Assembly: GCF_013294065.1 (NCBI RefSeq)
Contig: NZ_JABSNM010000023.1
Coordinates: 18,019 to 82,018, forward strand
Reading direction: 5' to 3'
Origin: Sphaerotilus uruguayifluvii
GTDB taxonomy: Bacteria > Pseudomonadota > Gammaproteobacteria > Burkholderiales > Burkholderiaceae_C
Length of the DNA: 64,000 nucleotides
Shown: positions 8,979-21,941 of the stretch, piece after piece
How positions within the stretch are numbered: the stretch's first letter is position 1
How the letters are laid out: the number at the start of each line of letters is the position of its first letter
Translations under genes and position numbers: made by a program
The notes under the pieces: generated by a model
The model's database searches: none
Seen by the model: only the letters and a program-made list of their open reading frames with translations
What the model was told of the DNA's origin: nothing

Positions 8979-9548
8979 TCAGGTACGCGGCAGCGTGACG
9001 CCGGTCTGGCCCTGGTACTTGCCGCCGCGATCGCGGTAGCTGGTCTCGCAGACCTCGTCGGACTCGAAGAACAGCACCTGCGCGCAGCCTTCGCCGGCGT
9101 AGATCTTGGCCGGCAGCGGCGTGGTGTTCGAGAACTCCAGCGTCACGTAGCCTTCCCACTCGGGCTCGAAGGGCGTGACGTTGACGATGATGCCGCAGCG
9201 CGCGTAGGTGCTCTTGCCCAGGCAGACGGTCAGCACGCTGCGCGGGATGCGGAAGTACTCGACCGTGCGCGCCAGCGCGAAGCTGTTGGGCGGGATGATG
9301 CAGACGTCGCCCTTGAAGTCGACGAAGCTCTTCTCGTCGAAGTTCTTCGGGTCGACCACCGTGGAATGCACGTTGGTGAAGATCTTGAACTCGTCGGCGC
9401 AGCGGATGTCGTAGCCGTAGCTCGACGTGCCGTAGCTGACGATCTTCTGCCCGCCCGGAGCGAAGCGCACCTGGGACGGCTCGAACGGCTCGATCATGCC
9501 GTGCTGCTCCGCCATGCGGCGGATCCACTTGTCGCTCTTGATGCTCAT
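8979..9548 (-). CDS. dcd: dCTP deaminase
   Basis: Dcd converts dCTP to dUTP plus ammonia, feeding thymidylate synthesis. The 189-residue length is typical. Motifs are [32 protein letters not shown] (residues about 76-95), [10 protein letters not shown] and [11 protein letters not shown] with Glu138, which aligns with the catalytic Glu138 of the E. coli enzyme. The start [13 protein letters not shown] is that of the proteobacterial family. It is a stand-alone gene divergent from the giant adhesin gene. Confidence 0.97.
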   Translation of the reverse strand: MSIKSDKWIRRMAEQHGMIEPFEPSQVRFAPGGQKIVSYGTSSYGYDIRCADEFKIFTNVHSTVVDPKNFDEKSFVDFKGDVCIIPPNSFALARTVEYFRIPRSVLTVCLGKSTYARCGIIVNVTPFEPEWEGYVTLEFSNTTPLPAKIYAGEGCAQVLFFESDEVCETSYRDRGGKYQGQTGVTLPRT

Positions 9549-9589
9549 GACTGCGGGGGGACGGGTGGTCCTTCTTTCAGGGAGGCCGG

Positions 9590-9617
9590 ATTCTAAGCCC
9601 AAGGCCCCCAGGGCAAA
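9590..9617 (-). promoter_or_regulatory. Possible sigma-70 promoter of dcd
   Basis: On the minus strand a -10-like TAGAAT (9595-9590) follows a poor -35-like TTTGCC (9617-9612) with a 16-base spacer. It lies about 42 bases ahead of the dcd start. The -35 match is weak, so this is a suggestion only. Confidence 0.3.
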
Positions 9618-9724
9618 CCCCGATCCGGGGGCGGGCGAACACCGATCCGGTAACGCCGCGCTCTGCCGATGTCTCGGACCGATGCGGCCTGTTGCGTGCC
9701 GCGCCGATCGTGCAGAGGTGCCCC

Positions 9725-12700
9725 ATGGCCTGGATCCCCCGCAAGCCCCGACCGTCCACCCCGCCGCAGGCGGCTCTGCCCTTGCAGCCGCTGCCCACCT
9801 CGGGCCGGCGCCGGCTCGAGCCGCGGCTGATGTTCGATGCGGCCGCGGCGCTGACGCTGGAACACGCGATCGAGGCAGCGGCCGAGCCGCCTGCTCCCGC
9901 CCCGGTGGACGACGGCGCCGCGCTGATGGCCGCGCTGGCGGCAGCGCCGGACGCCACCGCGGCCAGCCCGGCGCAGGTCGCCTTCGTGTCCTCGACGCTG
10001 CAGGATGCGCAGGGGCTGGCCGCCAGCCTGGGACCGCAGGTCGAGGTGGTGATGCTCGACCCGGCACGCGACGGCCTGACGCAGATCCGCGACGCGCTCG
10101 CCGGGCGCCAGGATGTGGCCGCGCTGCACCTCTTCACGCATGGCAGCAGCGGCAGCATCGACCTCGGCGGCAGCGTTCTCGCGCCGCTGTCCGCCAGCTT
10201 CGACGCGCAGCGCCCAATGCTGACCGAGATCGGCACCCATCTGGCCGCCGGCGCCGACGTGCTGGTCTACGGCTGCGACTTCGGCCAGGGCGAGAGCGGC
10301 CAGGCGGCGATGCAGGCGCTGTCGCAGGCGCTCGGCGGCGCGGATGTGGCCGCTTCGGTCGACGCCACCGGCGCCAGCGCACTGGGCGGCGACTGGACGC
10401 TGGAGGCCCGCACCGGCGCGATCGAGGCAACAGCACTGGACGCAGCCGGCTGGAACGGCCTGCTGACGACCTTCGAGGTCAACGAGCGCGACAGCGTGAC
10501 CATCACCCTGTCGCAATACCAGGGCCTGCTCGGCACGATCGTGGGCATCGTCAGCAGCGAGTCCTACAGTGCCACCGGCCTGCCGACCGGCCTGTCCATC
10601 AACAGCAGCACTGGCACGATCAGCGGCACCGTCTCGGCGCTGGCGCTGGAGAACCACGGCAATGATCCGACCTTCGATGTCGTGGTCACCAAGAGCTATC
10701 GGCTGCTGGGTCTGCCTCTGGTGACGCTGACCCAGCAGGCTGCCTTCGTCATCGACGTGGCCGATGCCGCGCCGGCGGTCAGCGCCCCGTCGGCGACCCA
10801 GACGCTGGCCGAGGATGGCAGCCTGGGCTTCAGCAGCGCCGCGGGCAACGCCATCAGCGTCTCCGACCCGGACGACAGCTCGCTGACGGTCACGCTCGGC
10901 GTCGCGCACGGCACGCTGAGCCTCTCGGGCACCACGGGCCTGAGCTTTTCCAGCGGCGACGGCAGCGCCGACCGCACGATGACGCTCAGCGGCAGCAGCA
11001 GCGCGATCAACGCCGCGCTGCAGGGCCTGACCTACCAGCCGGACCCGGACTACAACGGCAGCGACGCACTGAGCGTCAGCGCCAGCGACGGCGACACCCC
11101 CCGCAGCGGCAGCGTCGCCCTGAGCATCGGCGCCCAGCCCGACGGCGCGAACGACACGCTGCGGGTGCTGGTCAACACGCCCACGCTGGTGAACCCGCTG
11201 CTGAACGACGGCTTCGAGGACCCCTCGGCCTCGATCGTCTCGGTCGGTGCGGCCTCGCACGGCACGGTGCTGCTGGCGCCGGGCGGGCTGGTGAGCTACA
11301 CGCCCTTCCTCGGCTACACCGGCAGCGACAGCTTCACCTACACCGTCTCGGCCGGAGGCACGACGGAGACAGCGACCGTGAACGTGACGGTCGCGCTCAA
11401 CACCCCGCCGATCGCGGTGGCCGACGTGCTGACGGTCAACGAGGACGGCTCGGCCACGCTCGACGTGCGCCTGAACGACATCGATCCCGACGGCCAGACG
11501 CTGAGCGTCGCCAGCGCCACCGCCAGCCACGGCAGCGTGACCCTCAACCCCGACGGCACGCTGACCTATGTGCCGGCGGCGAACTACCACGGCATCGACA
11601 GCATCGGCTACACCCTTTCCGACGGCGCCGGCGGCAGCGCCTCGTCGGTGGTGGCGGTCACCGTGCGGCCGCAGATCGACCTGCCGACGCTCACGCTGCC
11701 CACGCTGACGCTGCTGGCCGAGGACACGCCGCTGCTGTTCGCGCAGGCCGGCGGCACCGCGATCAGCGTCGGCGACATCGACGGCGACCTGCTGCAGGTG
11801 CGCCTGCGCGTGCCCGACGGGCTGCTGACCCTGGGCAGCACCACGAACGTGACGCTCGAGAACGGCTCGAACAACGTCAGCTCGGACATCACGATCCAGG
11901 GCCTGGTGGCCGACATCAATGCCGCGCTGGACGGGCTGGTCTGGCAGCCGGGACGCGACCACAACGGCTCGGTCACGCTCACGATCGACCTCGGTCCGGT
12001 CAGCCTGCCGCTGGCGGTCACCGCGACGCTGCCGATCGGCATCGCCGCGGTCGCCGACATCGTCGACGACCATGTGCACACCCTGCCCGGCCAGGCGGTC
12101 AGCTTCAACGTGCTGGCCAACGACAGCTTCGAGAACGGCGGCCGCGTGGTGAGCGGCTACACCGTGCCGGCGCATGGTTCGGTCACGATCGCCGCGGACG
12201 GCAGCGCGCTCTACACGCCGGACATCGGCCACACCGGCACCGACAGCTTCCAGTACACCGTCACCTCCAACGGTACGACCGAGACCGCCACCGTGACCCT
12301 CAGCGTCACCGCGGTCAACCAGGCGCCGGTGCTGACGCTGCCGGCCTCGCAGGTCCTGGCGGAGGACAGCACGCTGGCGCTGGCCGGCCTGTCGGTGGCC
12401 GACAGCGATGGCGATGCGCTGACGCTGGCGCTCGAGGTGGCGCACGGCCGGCTGGTGCTGGGCAGCAGCGCCGGTCTGGGCTTCATCGAGGGCGACGGCA
12501 GCGGCAGCGCGCGGCTGGTGTTCTCCGGCAGCGCCGCGGCGATCAATGCCGCGCTGGCCACGCTCGAATACCGGCCCGATGCCGACTATCACGGCGCCGA
12601 CACGCTGACGCTGGGCCTGGACGACGGCGCGCTGTCGCATGCCGGCAGCGTCGCGCTGACCGTCACCCCGGTCACCGACGGCAGCGGCGAGGCCCTGCAG

Positions 12701-15700
12701 GCGCTGGGCAGCCTGCCGGTGGTCTTCGACCCGCTGGCCGACGATGCCTTCGAGAACGCGGGCGCCACCGTCGTCTCGGTCTCCGGCGCCAGCCACGGCA
12801 CGGTGGTGCTGGGCGTCGACGGTCGCATCACCTACACCGCGCTGCCGCTCCACACCGGCAGCGACAGCTTCAGCTACACCGTGCGCTCCGGCGGCGCCGA
12901 CGAGGTGGTGACGGTCACGGTGGACGTGGCCACCAACCTCGCGCCGACCGCCGGCCTGCTGGCCGATGTGCAGGCGCTGGCCGGCGCCACCGTGTCGATC
13001 GCCACCGCCAGCGCCTTCGACGACGGCAATCTGCTGACGCACGGCGACCGGCTGAGCTTCTCCGCCACCGGCCTGCCCGCCGGCCTGGCGATCGACGCCA
13101 CGACCGGGCTGATCTCCGGCACGCTGGCCGACGACAGCTTCCTGCTCGGCGGCACCGGCGTGGTGCCGATCCTGGTCACCGCAACCGATCTGTCGGGCGC
13201 CAGCACCAGCACGGCCCTGCGGCTGCTGATCAGCAATGCGCTGCCGGTCGCGGTGGCCGACCTGGCCAGCGTGGACGAGGACAGCCAGGTCGTCATCGAC
13301 GTGCTGGCCAACGACCAGGACCCCAACGGCGGCACGCTGAGCGTGTCCAGCGCCTCGGCGCTGCACGGCCAGGTCGATCTGCTGCCCGACGGCACGCTGC
13401 GCTACACGCCGGACGCCGACTTCGCCGGGGCCGACGTCATCACCTACGTGGTCGTCGACGGCCAGGGCGGCAGCGCCACCGCGACCGCCAGCGTGACGGT
13501 GAATGCGCTGAACGACCTGCCGACGATCCGGCTGCCCGCGCTGACGCCGTTCGCCGAGGACACGCCGCTGGTCTTCGCCAGCGTCAACGGCACCCGCATC
13601 GAGATCGGCGATGTCGATGGCGGCATCGTCGAGCTGCACCTCGACGTGCCCGAAGGCACGCTGACGCTGGGCTCGACCGCCGGCATCACGTTCCTCGACG
13701 GCACGGCCGACGGCAGCGGTTCGCTGCGGCTGCGCGGCAGCGTGGGCGACATCGACGCGGCCCTCGACGGCCTGATCTACACGCCGGGGCCCGACTACAA
13801 CGGCTCGCTCACGCTGGGCCTGCGCCTGACCGACGGCCTGATCGGCACGCCGGTGATCAGCACCGCGCTGCTGAACATCGCGCCGGTGGCCGACATCGTC
13901 GACGACCAGGCCGCCACCACCGCCGGCACCGCGGTCGCCTTCAACCTGCTGAGCAACGACAGCTTCGAGAATGCGGCGCGCGTGGTGAGCGGCCACAGCA
14001 CGCCGGCGCACGGCACGGTCACGATCTCCGCCAGCGGCCAGGCCCTCTACACCCCGACGGCCGGATTCATCGGCACCGACAGCTTCCAGTACACCGTCAC
14101 CTCCAGCGGCACCACCGAGACCGCCACCGTCACGGTCGTCGTCTCGGCCGCGCCCGACCAGCCGCCCCAGGCAGTGGACGACACCGCCAGCACGCCCGAG
14201 GACACGCCGGTCACGATCGATGTGCTGGCCAACGACAGCGACCCGGACGGCGACCCGCTCAGCGTGACCGCCGCCAGCGTCGACCGTGGCCAGGTCGCGA
14301 TCCAGCCCGACGGCCGCCTGCTCTACACCCCGCCGGCGGACTTCAGCGGCACCGCGACGATCAGCTACACCGTGGCCGATCCGGACGGCGCCACGCGCAG
14401 CGCCACCGTGACCGTGAGCGTCACGCCGGTCAACGACAGCCCGGTGGTCGGTGCCACGCCGGGCACGCAGGCCAGCGACGATGCCGAAGCGGTCTCGCTC
14501 GACGCCTCGGCCTTCTTCTCCGACCCGGATGGCGATGCACTGATCTACTCCGCCTCCGGCCTGCCCCCAGGCCTGAGCCTCGACCCCGCCACCGGCCTGA
14601 TTTCCGGCCGGCTCGACTCCAGCGCCTCGGCCTCCGGGCCCTACGCGGTCACCCTCACCGCCACCGACCCCAGCGGCGCCCGCGTCTCGCAGAGCTTCTC
14701 CTGGTCGGTCGCCAACACCACGCCGAACGCGGCCAACGACACCGCCACCACCGCCGAGGACTCGGCCGTCACCCTCGCCGTGCTGGCCAACGACAGCGAC
14801 CTGGATGGCGATGCGCTCAGCGTCGTCTCCGCCTCCGCCGCACACGGCTCGGTCGTCATCAACCCCGACGGCTCGCTGCGCTACACGCCCCACACCGACT
14901 TCTCCGGCACCGACACGCTCGTTTACCGCCTGCGCGATGCCGACGGCGCCGAGAGCACCGCCGTCGTCTCCATCTCCGTCGCCCCGGTCAACGACGCGCC
15001 CGACGCCTCGCCGCTGCCCGACCGCTCCGCCCAGGCCGGCTCCACCCAGGACATCGACCTCTCGTCCTTCTTCTCCGACCGCGACGGCGATGCGCTCACC
15101 TACTCCGCCTCCGGCCTGCCCCCGGGCCTCGTGCTCGATCCCGCCTCCGGCCGCCTCTCCGGCACCCTCCCCTTCTCCGCCGACGCCGCCTCGCCCTACA
15201 CCGTCACCCTCACCGCCACCGACCCCGGCGGCGCCGCCGTCTCGCGCTCCTTCTCCTGGCTGATCACCCAGGCCCCGCCCGCCGCCGTCGACGACACGGC
15301 CTCAACCGCCGAGGACACGCCCGTCACCCTCGCGCCCCTCGCCAACGACGCGGCCGGCGCCTCCATCGACCCCGCCTCGCTCGTCGCCACCCACGGCAGC
15401 GCCACGCTGCTGCCCGACGGCTCCCTGCGCTTCACCCCGGCCGCCGACTTCAGCGGCCAGGCCTCCGTCGCCTACACCGTCTCCACCCCGGACGGCCGCA
15501 CCGGCCAGGCCGTCGTCACCATCACCGTCAGCCCGGTCGACGACGCCCCGATCGCCTCCCCGCCCATCCCGACGATGAGCGGCAGCGACGGCCAGGCCGG
15601 CATCTCGCTCGACGCCTCCGCCTTCTTCTCCGACCCGGACGGCGATGCGCTCACCTACACCGCCTCCGGCCTGCCCCCGGGCCTGAGCATCGACCCCACC

Positions 15701-18700
15701 ACCGGTCTGATCACCGGCACCATCGCCGCCGGAGCTTCCGCTTCCGGCCCCTACGCGGTCGTCATCACCGCCACCGACCCCAGCGGCCGCTCCGATCAGG
15801 CCAGCTTCTCCTGGTCGGTCGCCAATCCGGCGCCGACGGCCTCCAACGACAGCGCGACCACCGCCGAGGACTCGGCCGTCACCATCGCCGTCCTGGCCAA
15901 CGACAGCGATCCAGACGGCGATGCGCTCACCGTCATCTCCGCCTCCGCCGCTCACGGCTCGGTCGTCATCAACCCCGACGGCTCGCTGCGCTACACGCCA
16001 AACGTCGACTTCTCCGGCACCGACACGATCGTCTACCAGCTGCGCGATGCCGATGGCGCCACCGCCAGCGCCACCGTCGTCCTCACCGTCACCGCCGCCA
16101 ACGACGCGCCAGTCAGCGCCGCGCCGGCCGGCAACCTCTCCGGCGGCGACGGCCATGCGGTCTCGCTCGACGCCTCGGCCTTCTTCTCCGATCCCGACGG
16201 CGATGCGCTGAGCTATTCCGCCTCCGGCCTGCCTTCGGGCCTGAGCCTCGACCCGGCAACCGGCCGCATCACGGGCACCATTGCCTCCAGCGCCTCCGCC
16301 TCCGGCCCCTACGCGGTCACCCTCACCGCAACCGACCCCAGCGGCGCCAGCGTCTCGCAGAACTTCACCTGGACGATCGCCAACACCGCACCGACGGCCT
16401 CCAACGACAGCGCGACCACCACCGAGGACACGGCCGTCACCATCGCCGTCCTGGCCAACGACAGCGATCCGGACGGCGATGCGCTCAGCGTCATCGCCGC
16501 CTCCGCCGCCCACGGCTCGGTCGTCATCAACCCCGACGGCTCGCTGCGCTACACGCCCGACGCCGACTTCTTCGGCACCGACACGCTCGTCTACCAGCTG
16601 CGCGATGCCGATGGCGCCACCTCCAGCGCCACCGTCGTCCTCACCGTCACCGCCGCCAACGACGCGCCAGTCAGCGCCGCGCCGGCCGGTAACCTCTCCG
16701 GCGGCGACGGCCATGCGGTCTCGCTCGACGCCTCGGCCTTCTTCTCCGACCCCGACGGCGATGCGCTCACCTACTCCGCCTCCGGCCTGCCTCCGGGCCT
16801 GAGCTTCGACCCGGCGACCGGCCGCATCACCGGCACCATCGCCTCCAGCGCCTCCGCCTCCGGCCCCTACACCGTCACCCTCACCGCCACCGACCCCAGC
16901 GGCACCAGCGTCTCGCAGAACTTCACCTGGACGATCGCCAACACCGCGCCAGTCGCGGCCAACGACAGCGCGACCACCGCCGAGGACTCGGCCGTCACCA
17001 TCGCCGTGCTGGCCAACGACAGCGATCCGGACGGCGACGCGCTCAGCGTCGTCTCCGCCTCCGCCGCACACGGCTCGGTCGTCATCAACCCCGACGGCTC
17101 GCTGCGCTACACGCCCCACGCCGACTTCTCCGGCACCGACACCCTCGTCTACCGCCTGCGCGATGCCGACGGCGCCGAGAGCACCGCCGTCGTCTCCATC
17201 TCCGTCGCCCCGGTCAACGACGCGCCTGTCGCTGTACCGCTGCCTGACCGCACCGCGCAGGAAGGCACGTCGGTCAGCATCGAGACCGCATTGGCCTTCA
17301 CGGACCGCGAAGGTGATGCGCTGAGCTACTCCGCCGCCGGCCTGCCCCCGGGCCTGAGCATCGACCCGGCGACCGGCCGAATTTCCGGCACTCCGCAGGC
17401 CGGCACGTCGGGAGGCGGTCCCCTCGGCGACGGGGTGTACACGATCACGGTCACGGCCACCGACCCGTCCGGCGCCAGTGCCAGCACCAGCTTCGACTCG
17501 CGCATCCGGCTGACCCCGCCGCCGGCGGCGGACGACAGCGCCATCACCGCCGAAGACACCGCCGTCCGGCTCGATGTGCTGGCCAACGACGAGCCCGGCG
17601 CCACGATCGATCCAGGACGTCTTTCGGCCATGAACGGCCAGGTCATCCTCAACCCCGACGGCTCGCTGACCTTCACGCCCGACCCGGACTTCAACGGTAC
17701 CGCACTGGTGCGCTACGGCATCATCGACGGCGGTGGCGCAGCGTCCGAAGCGGTCGTCACGATCACGGTCACGGCCGTCAACGACGCCCCGATCGCCTCC
17801 CCGCCCATCCCGACGATGAGCGGCAGCGACGGCCAGGCCGGCATCTCGCTCGACGCCTCCGCCTTCTTCTCCGACCCGGACGGCGATGCGCTCACCTACA
17901 CCGCCTCCGGCCTGCCCCCGGGCCTGAGCATCGACCCCGCCTCCGGCCTGATCACCGGCACCCTCTCGTCCAGCGCCTCGGCCTCCAGCCCCTACGCCGT
18001 CGTCATCACCGCCACCGACCCCGGCGGCCGCTCCGATCAGGCCAGCTTCTCCTGGTCGGTCGCCAATCCGGCGCCGACGGCCTCCAACGACAGCGCGACC
18101 ACTGCCGAGGACTCGGCCGTCACCATCGCCGTGCTGGCCAACGACAGCGATCCAGACGGCGATGCGCTCAGCATCGTCTCGGCTTCCGCTTCGCACGGCT
18201 CGGTCGTCATCAATCCCGACGGCTCGCTGCGCTACGCGCCGAACGCCGACTTCTCCGGCACCGACACGCTCGTCTACCAGCTGCGCGATGCCGATGGCGC
18301 CACCGCCAGCGCCACCGTCGTCCTCACCGTCACCGCCGCCAACGACGCGCCAGTCAGCGCCGCGCCGGCCGGCGACCTCTCCAGCGGCGACGGCCATGCG
18401 GTCTCGCTCGACGCCGCCGCCTTCTTCTCCGATCCCGACGGCGATGCGCTGAGCTATTCCGCCACCGGCCTGCCCCCGGGCCTGAGCCTCGACCCGGCGA
18501 CCGGCCGCATCACCGGCACCATCGACTCCAGCGCCTCCGCCTCCGGCCCCTACGCGGTCACCCTCACCGCCACCGACCCCAGCGGCGCCAGCGTCTCGCA
18601 GAACTTCACCTGGACGATCGCCAACACCGCACCGACGGCCTCCAACGACAGCGCGACCACTGCCGAGGACACGGCCGTCACCATCGCCGTCCTGGCCAAC

Positions 18701-21700
18701 GACAGCGATCCGGACGGCGATGCGCTCAGCGTCGTCTCGGCTTCCGCTTCGCACGGCTCGGTCGTCATCAATCCCGACGGCTCGCTGCGTTACACGCCGA
18801 ACGCCGACTTCTCCGGCACCGACACGATCGTCTACCAGCTGCGCGATGCCGATGGCGCCACCGCCAGCACCACCGTCGTCATCACCGTCACCGCCGCCAA
18901 CGACGCGCCAATCAGCGCCACGCCGGCCGGCAACCTCTCCGGCGGCGACGGCCATGCGGTCTCGCTCGACGCCTCGGCCTTCTTCTCCGACCCGGATGGC
19001 GATGCGCTCACCTACTCCGCCTCCGGCCTGCCCCCGGGCCTGAGCCTCGACCCGGCCACCGGCCTGATTTCCGGCCGGCTCGACTCCAGCGCCTCCGCCT
19101 CCGGCCCCTACGCGGTCACCCTCACCGCCACCGACCCCAGCGGCGCCCGCGTCTCGCAGAGCTTCTCCTGGTCGGTCGCCAACACCACGCCGAACGCGGC
19201 CAACGACACCGCCACCACCGCCGAGGACTCGGCCGTCACCATCGCCGTCCTGGCCAACGACAGCGACCTGGATGGCGATGCGCTCAGCGTCGTCTCCGCC
19301 TCCGCCGCACACGGCTCGGTCGTCATCAACCCCGACGGCTCGCTGCGCTACACGCCCGACGCCGACTTCTCCGGCACCGACACGCTCGTCTACCGCCTGC
19401 GCGATGCCGACGGCGCCGAGAGCACCGCCGTCGTCTCCATCACCGTCGCCCCGGCCAACGACGCGCCCGACGCCTCGCCGCTGCCCGACCGCTCCGCCCA
19501 GGCCGGCTCCGCCCAGAACATCGACCTCTCGTCCTTCTTCTCCGACCGCGACGGCGACACGCTGACTTACACCGCCTCCGGCCTGCCTCCGGGCCTGAGC
19601 ATCGACCCTGCCACCGGCCGCCTCTCCGGCACCCTCTCCTTCTCCGCCGACGCCGCCTCGCCCTACACCGTCACCCTCACCGCCACCGACCCCAGTGGCG
19701 CCGCCGTCTCGCGCTCCTTCTCCTGGCTGATCACCCAGGCCCCGCCCGCCGCCGCCGACGACACGGCCTCCACTGCCGAGGACACGCCCGTCACCCTCGC
19801 GCCCCTCGCCAACGATGCGGCCGGCGCCACCATCGACCCCGCCTCGCTCGTCGCCACCCACGGCAGCGCCACGCTGCTGCCTGACGGCTCCCTCCGCTTC
19901 ACCCCGGCCGCCGACTTCAGCGGCCAGGCCTCCATCGCCTACACCGTCTCCACCCCGGACGGCCGCACCGGCCAGGCCGTCGTCACCATCACCGTCAGCC
20001 CGGTCGACGACGCCCCGATCGCCTCCCCGCCCATCCCGACGATGAGCGGCAGCGACGGCCAGGCCGGCATCTCGCTTGACGCCTCCGCCTTCTTCTCCGA
20101 CCCGGACGGCGATGCGCTCACCTACACCGCCTCCGGCCTGCCCCCGGGCCTGAGCATCGACTCCGCCTCCGGCCTGATCACCGGCACCCTCTCGTCCAGC
20201 GCCTCGGCCTCCAGCCCCTACGCCGTCGTCATCACCGCCACCGACCCCAGTGGTCGCTCCGATCAGGCCCGCTTCTCCTGGACGGTCGCCAATCCGGCGC
20301 CCGTCGCGACCAACGACAGCGCCAGCACGGACGATCGCTCGGTGCTGCAGCGCGAGGCTGCGCAGGGCGTGCTGGCCAACGATGCCGATCCGGACGGCGA
20401 CTCGCTGCAGGTGGTCGAGGTCGACGGCCGCGCCGCCGGCGTCGCCCAGGCGATCGCCGGCTCGCACGGCGGCCGATTCACCCTCGAGGCGGACGGCAGC
20501 TACCGCTTCGATCCGGCCGGCGACTTCGCTGACCTGCGTGCCGGCGAGACGCGCAGCACCTCGCTGTCCTACCGCGTCGACGATGGCCAGGGCGGCAGCG
20601 CGACCGCGACGCTGTCGGTGCGGGTGGTCGGCCAGGACGATGCGCCGCAGGCGCAGGACCTCTCGACCTCGCTGGCGCAGAATCAGCCGCTGCAGGGCCG
20701 GCTGCTCGCGACCGATCCGGAGGGTGATGCGCTCGTCTTCAGCATCGAGCCCGGGTCCGGCCCGCAGCACGGCACGCTGCAGATCGACCCGGACGGTCGC
20801 TTCACCCTCGTGCCCGAGGCCGGCTTCAGCGGCAGCGACCGCTTCGTCTACCGCGTCACCGATGCCGCCGGGCTGTCGGCCACCGGCACGGTCACGCTGG
20901 ACATCCTGCCGGCCACGCCCGATGCGTCCGACGGCACGTCCGTGCCCAACCAGCCGCCGACGCTGGCCGAGCCGCTGCCCGACCGCGAGGCGCGCGAGGG
21001 CGACACGCTGTCGATCGCGGCCGGCGCCGGCTTCTCCGACCGCGAAGGCGCCGCGCTGGGCTTCACCGCGACCGGCCTGCCGCCGGGCCTGTCGATCGAT
21101 CCGGCCACCGGGACCCTTTCCGGCACCGTCGCATCCGGCGCAGCCTCCATGGACAGCGGACGCTTCCTCGTCTCGGTGCAGGCCGACGATGGCGCAGGAG
21201 GCCGGACCCGGGCCGACTTCGTGCTGCTGGTGCAGCCCGCGCTCGTGCCCCCGCCGTCCGGCGACACCGGCAACGGCACCGGAACGGACACGACGACGGT
21301 CGCGCAGCCGCCGGCCATGACCGACTCGCCCCAGACCCCGGTCACGTCCGGCACGGAAGGCGCCGCGCCCGAGACGACGGCGCAGAGCCCGGCGGACGCG
21401 GCCGTGCAGGTCGAGGCCGACGCAACGCTCGGCCGCGGCGACGAGATCGCGCGCGCGCTGGCGCTGGCCGACATGACGCCGGAGTTCGAGCCGATCTCGC
21501 TGGTGCTCAACGAAGCGGTCAACCGGCTGCGCTCGCTGGAAGGCGCCGGCGAGATCTCGGCCGAGGCGCCGATGCAGTCGGTCATCGGTCAGGCCGACCG
21601 CATCGGATCGGCCGGACAGCTCGACGGCTCGGCCCCGCTGATGCAGCAGGCCACCGCCGCACCGATCAGCAAGGCCGATCAGATCCGGGAGGCAACAGCC

Positions 21701-21925
21701 GGACCTTTCGGGATCAACTCGCCGATTCAGCCGACGACACCCGCTCCTACAGTCGATCCCGCGCTGCCCGATCCTGCGGAGCCGGTGACGGGCGCCAGCG
21801 AGGCCCGGCCGGCACCGACGGCCGCGCTGCCCGCGCCCGAGAGCTTCGCCGTTCAGCTTGCCCGGGCCGCCTCGGCCCGGGACCAGGAAATCGAAGCACT
21901 GGCGCTGGCCTTGGGCCTGGGATGA
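9725..21925 (+). CDS. Giant surface/secreted adhesin-like protein with DUF4347 N-terminal domain and tandem Ig/cadherin-like repeats
   Basis: A 4,066-residue protein. I chose the ATG at 9725 (AGAGG upstream); an in-frame TTG 33 bases earlier is less likely. Residues 31-40 read [10 protein letters not shown], a motif found near the start of large exported repeat proteins. Residues about 78-245 fit DUF4347, with THG at His139 and YGCD at Cys184. From about residue 270 on there are tandem beta domains of two kinds: He_PIG-like ([20 protein letters not shown]) and Big_9/cadherin-like ([14 protein letters not shown] with SLRYTP). A VCBS-like repeat and more modules follow to about residue 3,850. 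The C-terminal 200 residues are Pro/Thr/Ala-rich and end in [10 protein letters not shown] see no RTX nonapeptides and no classical signal peptide. The four genes downstream look like its export system. A role in adhesion or biofilm is inferred from family architecture. Confidence 0.9.
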   Translation: MAWIPRKPRPSTPPQAALPLQPLPTSGRRRLEPRLMFDAAAALTLEHAIEAAAEPPAPAPVDDGAALMAALAAAPDATAASPAQVAFVSSTLQDAQGLAASLGPQVEVVMLDPARDGLTQIRDALAGRQDVAALHLFTHGSSGSIDLGGSVLAPLSASFDAQRPMLTEIGTHLAAGADVLVYGCDFGQGESGQAAMQALSQALGGADVAASVDATGASALGGDWTLEARTGAIEATALDAAGWNGLLTTFEVNERDSVTITLSQYQGLLGTIVGIVSSESYSATGLPTGLSINSSTGTISGTVSALALENHGNDPTFDVVVTKSYRLLGLPLVTLTQQAAFVIDVADAAPAVSAPSATQTLAEDGSLGFSSAAGNAISVSDPDDSSLTVTLGVAHGTLSLSGTTGLSFSSGDGSADRTMTLSGSSSAINAALQGLTYQPDPDYNGSDALSVSASDGDTPRSGSVALSIGAQPDGANDTLRVLVNTPTLVNPLLNDGFEDPSASIVSVGAASHGTVLLAPGGLVSYTPFLGYTGSDSFTYTVSAGGTTETATVNVTVALNTPPIAVADVLTVNEDGSATLDVRLNDIDPDGQTLSVASATASHGSVTLNPDGTLTYVPAANYHGIDSIGYTLSDGAGGSASSVVAVTVRPQIDLPTLTLPTLTLLAEDTPLLFAQAGGTAISVGDIDGDLLQVRLRVPDGLLTLGSTTNVTLENGSNNVSSDITIQGLVADINAALDGLVWQPGRDHNGSVTLTIDLGPVSLPLAVTATLPIGIAAVADIVDDHVHTLPGQAVSFNVLANDSFENGGRVVSGYTVPAHGSVTIAADGSALYTPDIGHTGTDSFQYTVTSNGTTETATVTLSVTAVNQAPVLTLPASQVLAEDSTLALAGLSVADSDGDALTLALEVAHGRLVLGSSAGLGFIEGDGSGSARLVFSGSAAAINAALATLEYRPDADYHGADTLTLGLDDGALSHAGSVALTVTPVTDGSGEALQALGSLPVVFDPLADDAFENAGATVVSVSGASHGTVVLGVDGRITYTALPLHTGSDSFSYTVRSGGADEVVTVTVDVATNLAPTAGLLADVQALAGATVSIATASAFDDGNLLTHGDRLSFSATGLPAGLAIDATTGLISGTLADDSFLLGGTGVVPILVTATDLSGASTSTALRLLISNALPVAVADLASVDEDSQVVIDVLANDQDPNGGTLSVSSASALHGQVDLLPDGTLRYTPDADFAGADVITYVVVDGQGGSATATASVTVNALNDLPTIRLPALTPFAEDTPLVFASVNGTRIEIGDVDGGIVELHLDVPEGTLTLGSTAGITFLDGTADGSGSLRLRGSVGDIDAALDGLIYTPGPDYNGSLTLGLRLTDGLIGTPVISTALLNIAPVADIVDDQAATTAGTAVAFNLLSNDSFENAARVVSGHSTPAHGTVTISASGQALYTPTAGFIGTDSFQYTVTSSGTTETATVTVVVSAAPDQPPQAVDDTASTPEDTPVTIDVLANDSDPDGDPLSVTAASVDRGQVAIQPDGRLLYTPPADFSGTATISYTVADPDGATRSATVTVSVTPVNDSPVVGATPGTQASDDAEAVSLDASAFFSDPDGDALIYSASGLPPGLSLDPATGLISGRLDSSASASGPYAVTLTATDPSGARVSQSFSWSVANTTPNAANDTATTAEDSAVTLAVLANDSDLDGDALSVVSASAAHGSVVINPDGSLRYTPHTDFSGTDTLVYRLRDADGAESTAVVSISVAPVNDAPDASPLPDRSAQAGSTQDIDLSSFFSDRDGDALTYSASGLPPGLVLDPASGRLSGTLPFSADAASPYTVTLTATDPGGAAVSRSFSWLITQAPPAAVDDTASTAEDTPVTLAPLANDAAGASIDPASLVATHGSATLLPDGSLRFTPAADFSGQASVAYTVSTPDGRTGQAVVTITVSPVDDAPIASPPIPTMSGSDGQAGISLDASAFFSDPDGDALTYTASGLPPGLSIDPTTGLITGTIAAGASASGPYAVVITATDPSGRSDQASFSWSVANPAPTASNDSATTAEDSAVTIAVLANDSDPDGDALTVISASAAHGSVVINPDGSLRYTPNVDFSGTDTIVYQLRDADGATASATVVLTVTAANDAPVSAAPAGNLSGGDGHAVSLDASAFFSDPDGDALSYSASGLPSGLSLDPATGRITGTIASSASASGPYAVTLTATDPSGASVSQNFTWTIANTAPTASNDSATTTEDTAVTIAVLANDSDPDGDALSVIAASAAHGSVVINPDGSLRYTPDADFFGTDTLVYQLRDADGATSSATVVLTVTAANDAPVSAAPAGNLSGGDGHAVSLDASAFFSDPDGDALTYSASGLPPGLSFDPATGRITGTIASSASASGPYTVTLTATDPSGTSVSQNFTWTIANTAPVAANDSATTAEDSAVTIAVLANDSDPDGDALSVVSASAAHGSVVINPDGSLRYTPHADFSGTDTLVYRLRDADGAESTAVVSISVAPVNDAPVAVPLPDRTAQEGTSVSIETALAFTDREGDALSYSAAGLPPGLSIDPATGRISGTPQAGTSGGGPLGDGVYTITVTATDPSGASASTSFDSRIRLTPPPAADDSAITAEDTAVRLDVLANDEPGATIDPGRLSAMNGQVILNPDGSLTFTPDPDFNGTALVRYGIIDGGGAASEAVVTITVTAVNDAPIASPPIPTMSGSDGQAGISLDASAFFSDPDGDALTYTASGLPPGLSIDPASGLITGTLSSSASASSPYAVVITATDPGGRSDQASFSWSVANPAPTASNDSATTAEDSAVTIAVLANDSDPDGDALSIVSASASHGSVVINPDGSLRYAPNADFSGTDTLVYQLRDADGATASATVVLTVTAANDAPVSAAPAGDLSSGDGHAVSLDAAAFFSDPDGDALSYSATGLPPGLSLDPATGRITGTIDSSASASGPYAVTLTATDPSGASVSQNFTWTIANTAPTASNDSATTAEDTAVTIAVLANDSDPDGDALSVVSASASHGSVVINPDGSLRYTPNADFSGTDTIVYQLRDADGATASTTVVITVTAANDAPISATPAGNLSGGDGHAVSLDASAFFSDPDGDALTYSASGLPPGLSLDPATGLISGRLDSSASASGPYAVTLTATDPSGARVSQSFSWSVANTTPNAANDTATTAEDSAVTIAVLANDSDLDGDALSVVSASAAHGSVVINPDGSLRYTPDADFSGTDTLVYRLRDADGAESTAVVSITVAPANDAPDASPLPDRSAQAGSAQNIDLSSFFSDRDGDTLTYTASGLPPGLSIDPATGRLSGTLSFSADAASPYTVTLTATDPSGAAVSRSFSWLITQAPPAAADDTASTAEDTPVTLAPLANDAAGATIDPASLVATHGSATLLPDGSLRFTPAADFSGQASIAYTVSTPDGRTGQAVVTITVSPVDDAPIASPPIPTMSGSDGQAGISLDASAFFSDPDGDALTYTASGLPPGLSIDSASGLITGTLSSSASASSPYAVVITATDPSGRSDQARFSWTVANPAPVATNDSASTDDRSVLQREAAQGVLANDADPDGDSLQVVEVDGRAAGVAQAIAGSHGGRFTLEADGSYRFDPAGDFADLRAGETRSTSLSYRVDDGQGGSATATLSVRVVGQDDAPQAQDLSTSLAQNQPLQGRLLATDPEGDALVFSIEPGSGPQHGTLQIDPDGRFTLVPEAGFSGSDRFVYRVTDAAGLSATGTVTLDILPATPDASDGTSVPNQPPTLAEPLPDREAREGDTLSIAAGAGFSDREGAALGFTATGLPPGLSIDPATGTLSGTVASGAASMDSGRFLVSVQADDGAGGRTRADFVLLVQPALVPPPSGDTGNGTGTDTTTVAQPPAMTDSPQTPVTSGTEGAAPETTAQSPADAAVQVEADATLGRGDEIARALALADMTPEFEPISLVLNEAVNRLRSLEGAGEISAEAPMQSVIGQADRIGSAGQLDGSAPLMQQATAAPISKADQIREATAGPFGINSPIQPTTPAPTVDPALPDPAEPVTGASEARPAPTAALPAPESFAVQLARAASARDQEIEALALALGLG
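14441..20300 (+). repeat. Tandem coding repeats, unit about 558 bp (186 residues), with higher-order duplication
   Basis: About ten to eleven bimodular units, each one He_PIG-like plus one Big_9-like domain. Junctions marked by the codons for N/D-D-A-P recur near 15000, 15549, 16110, 16668, 17224, 17793, 18350, 18908, 19464 and 20016, mostly 558 bases apart. Blocks are near-identical in DNA. The stretch beginning at 14494 recurs at 18961, 4,467 bases later, and a second block beginning near 15570 recurs near 17811 and 20037. This is the signature of recombinational expansion within the gene. Confidence 0.9.
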
Positions 21926-21941
21926 CATCGACAAGGAGCCC

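Noticed and set aside
9593..14893. A minus-strand open frame of about 1,760 codons overlapping the start of the giant gene
   Set aside because: Same GC-driven shadow effect; it has no credible start or family signature, while the plus strand encodes clear Ig-like domains.
14441..20300. Regular repeats that might suggest a CRISPR array or minisatellite
   Set aside because: The units are 558 bases long and in frame, and they encode complete Ig-like domain pairs. There are no short repeats with unique spacers.
20941..21925. Search for RTX nonapeptides (GGxGxDxxx) or a type I C-terminal signal in the giant protein
   Set aside because: None found. The C-terminal region is Pro/Thr/Ala-rich and ends in ALALALGLG, so a classical RTX adhesin call is not supported.
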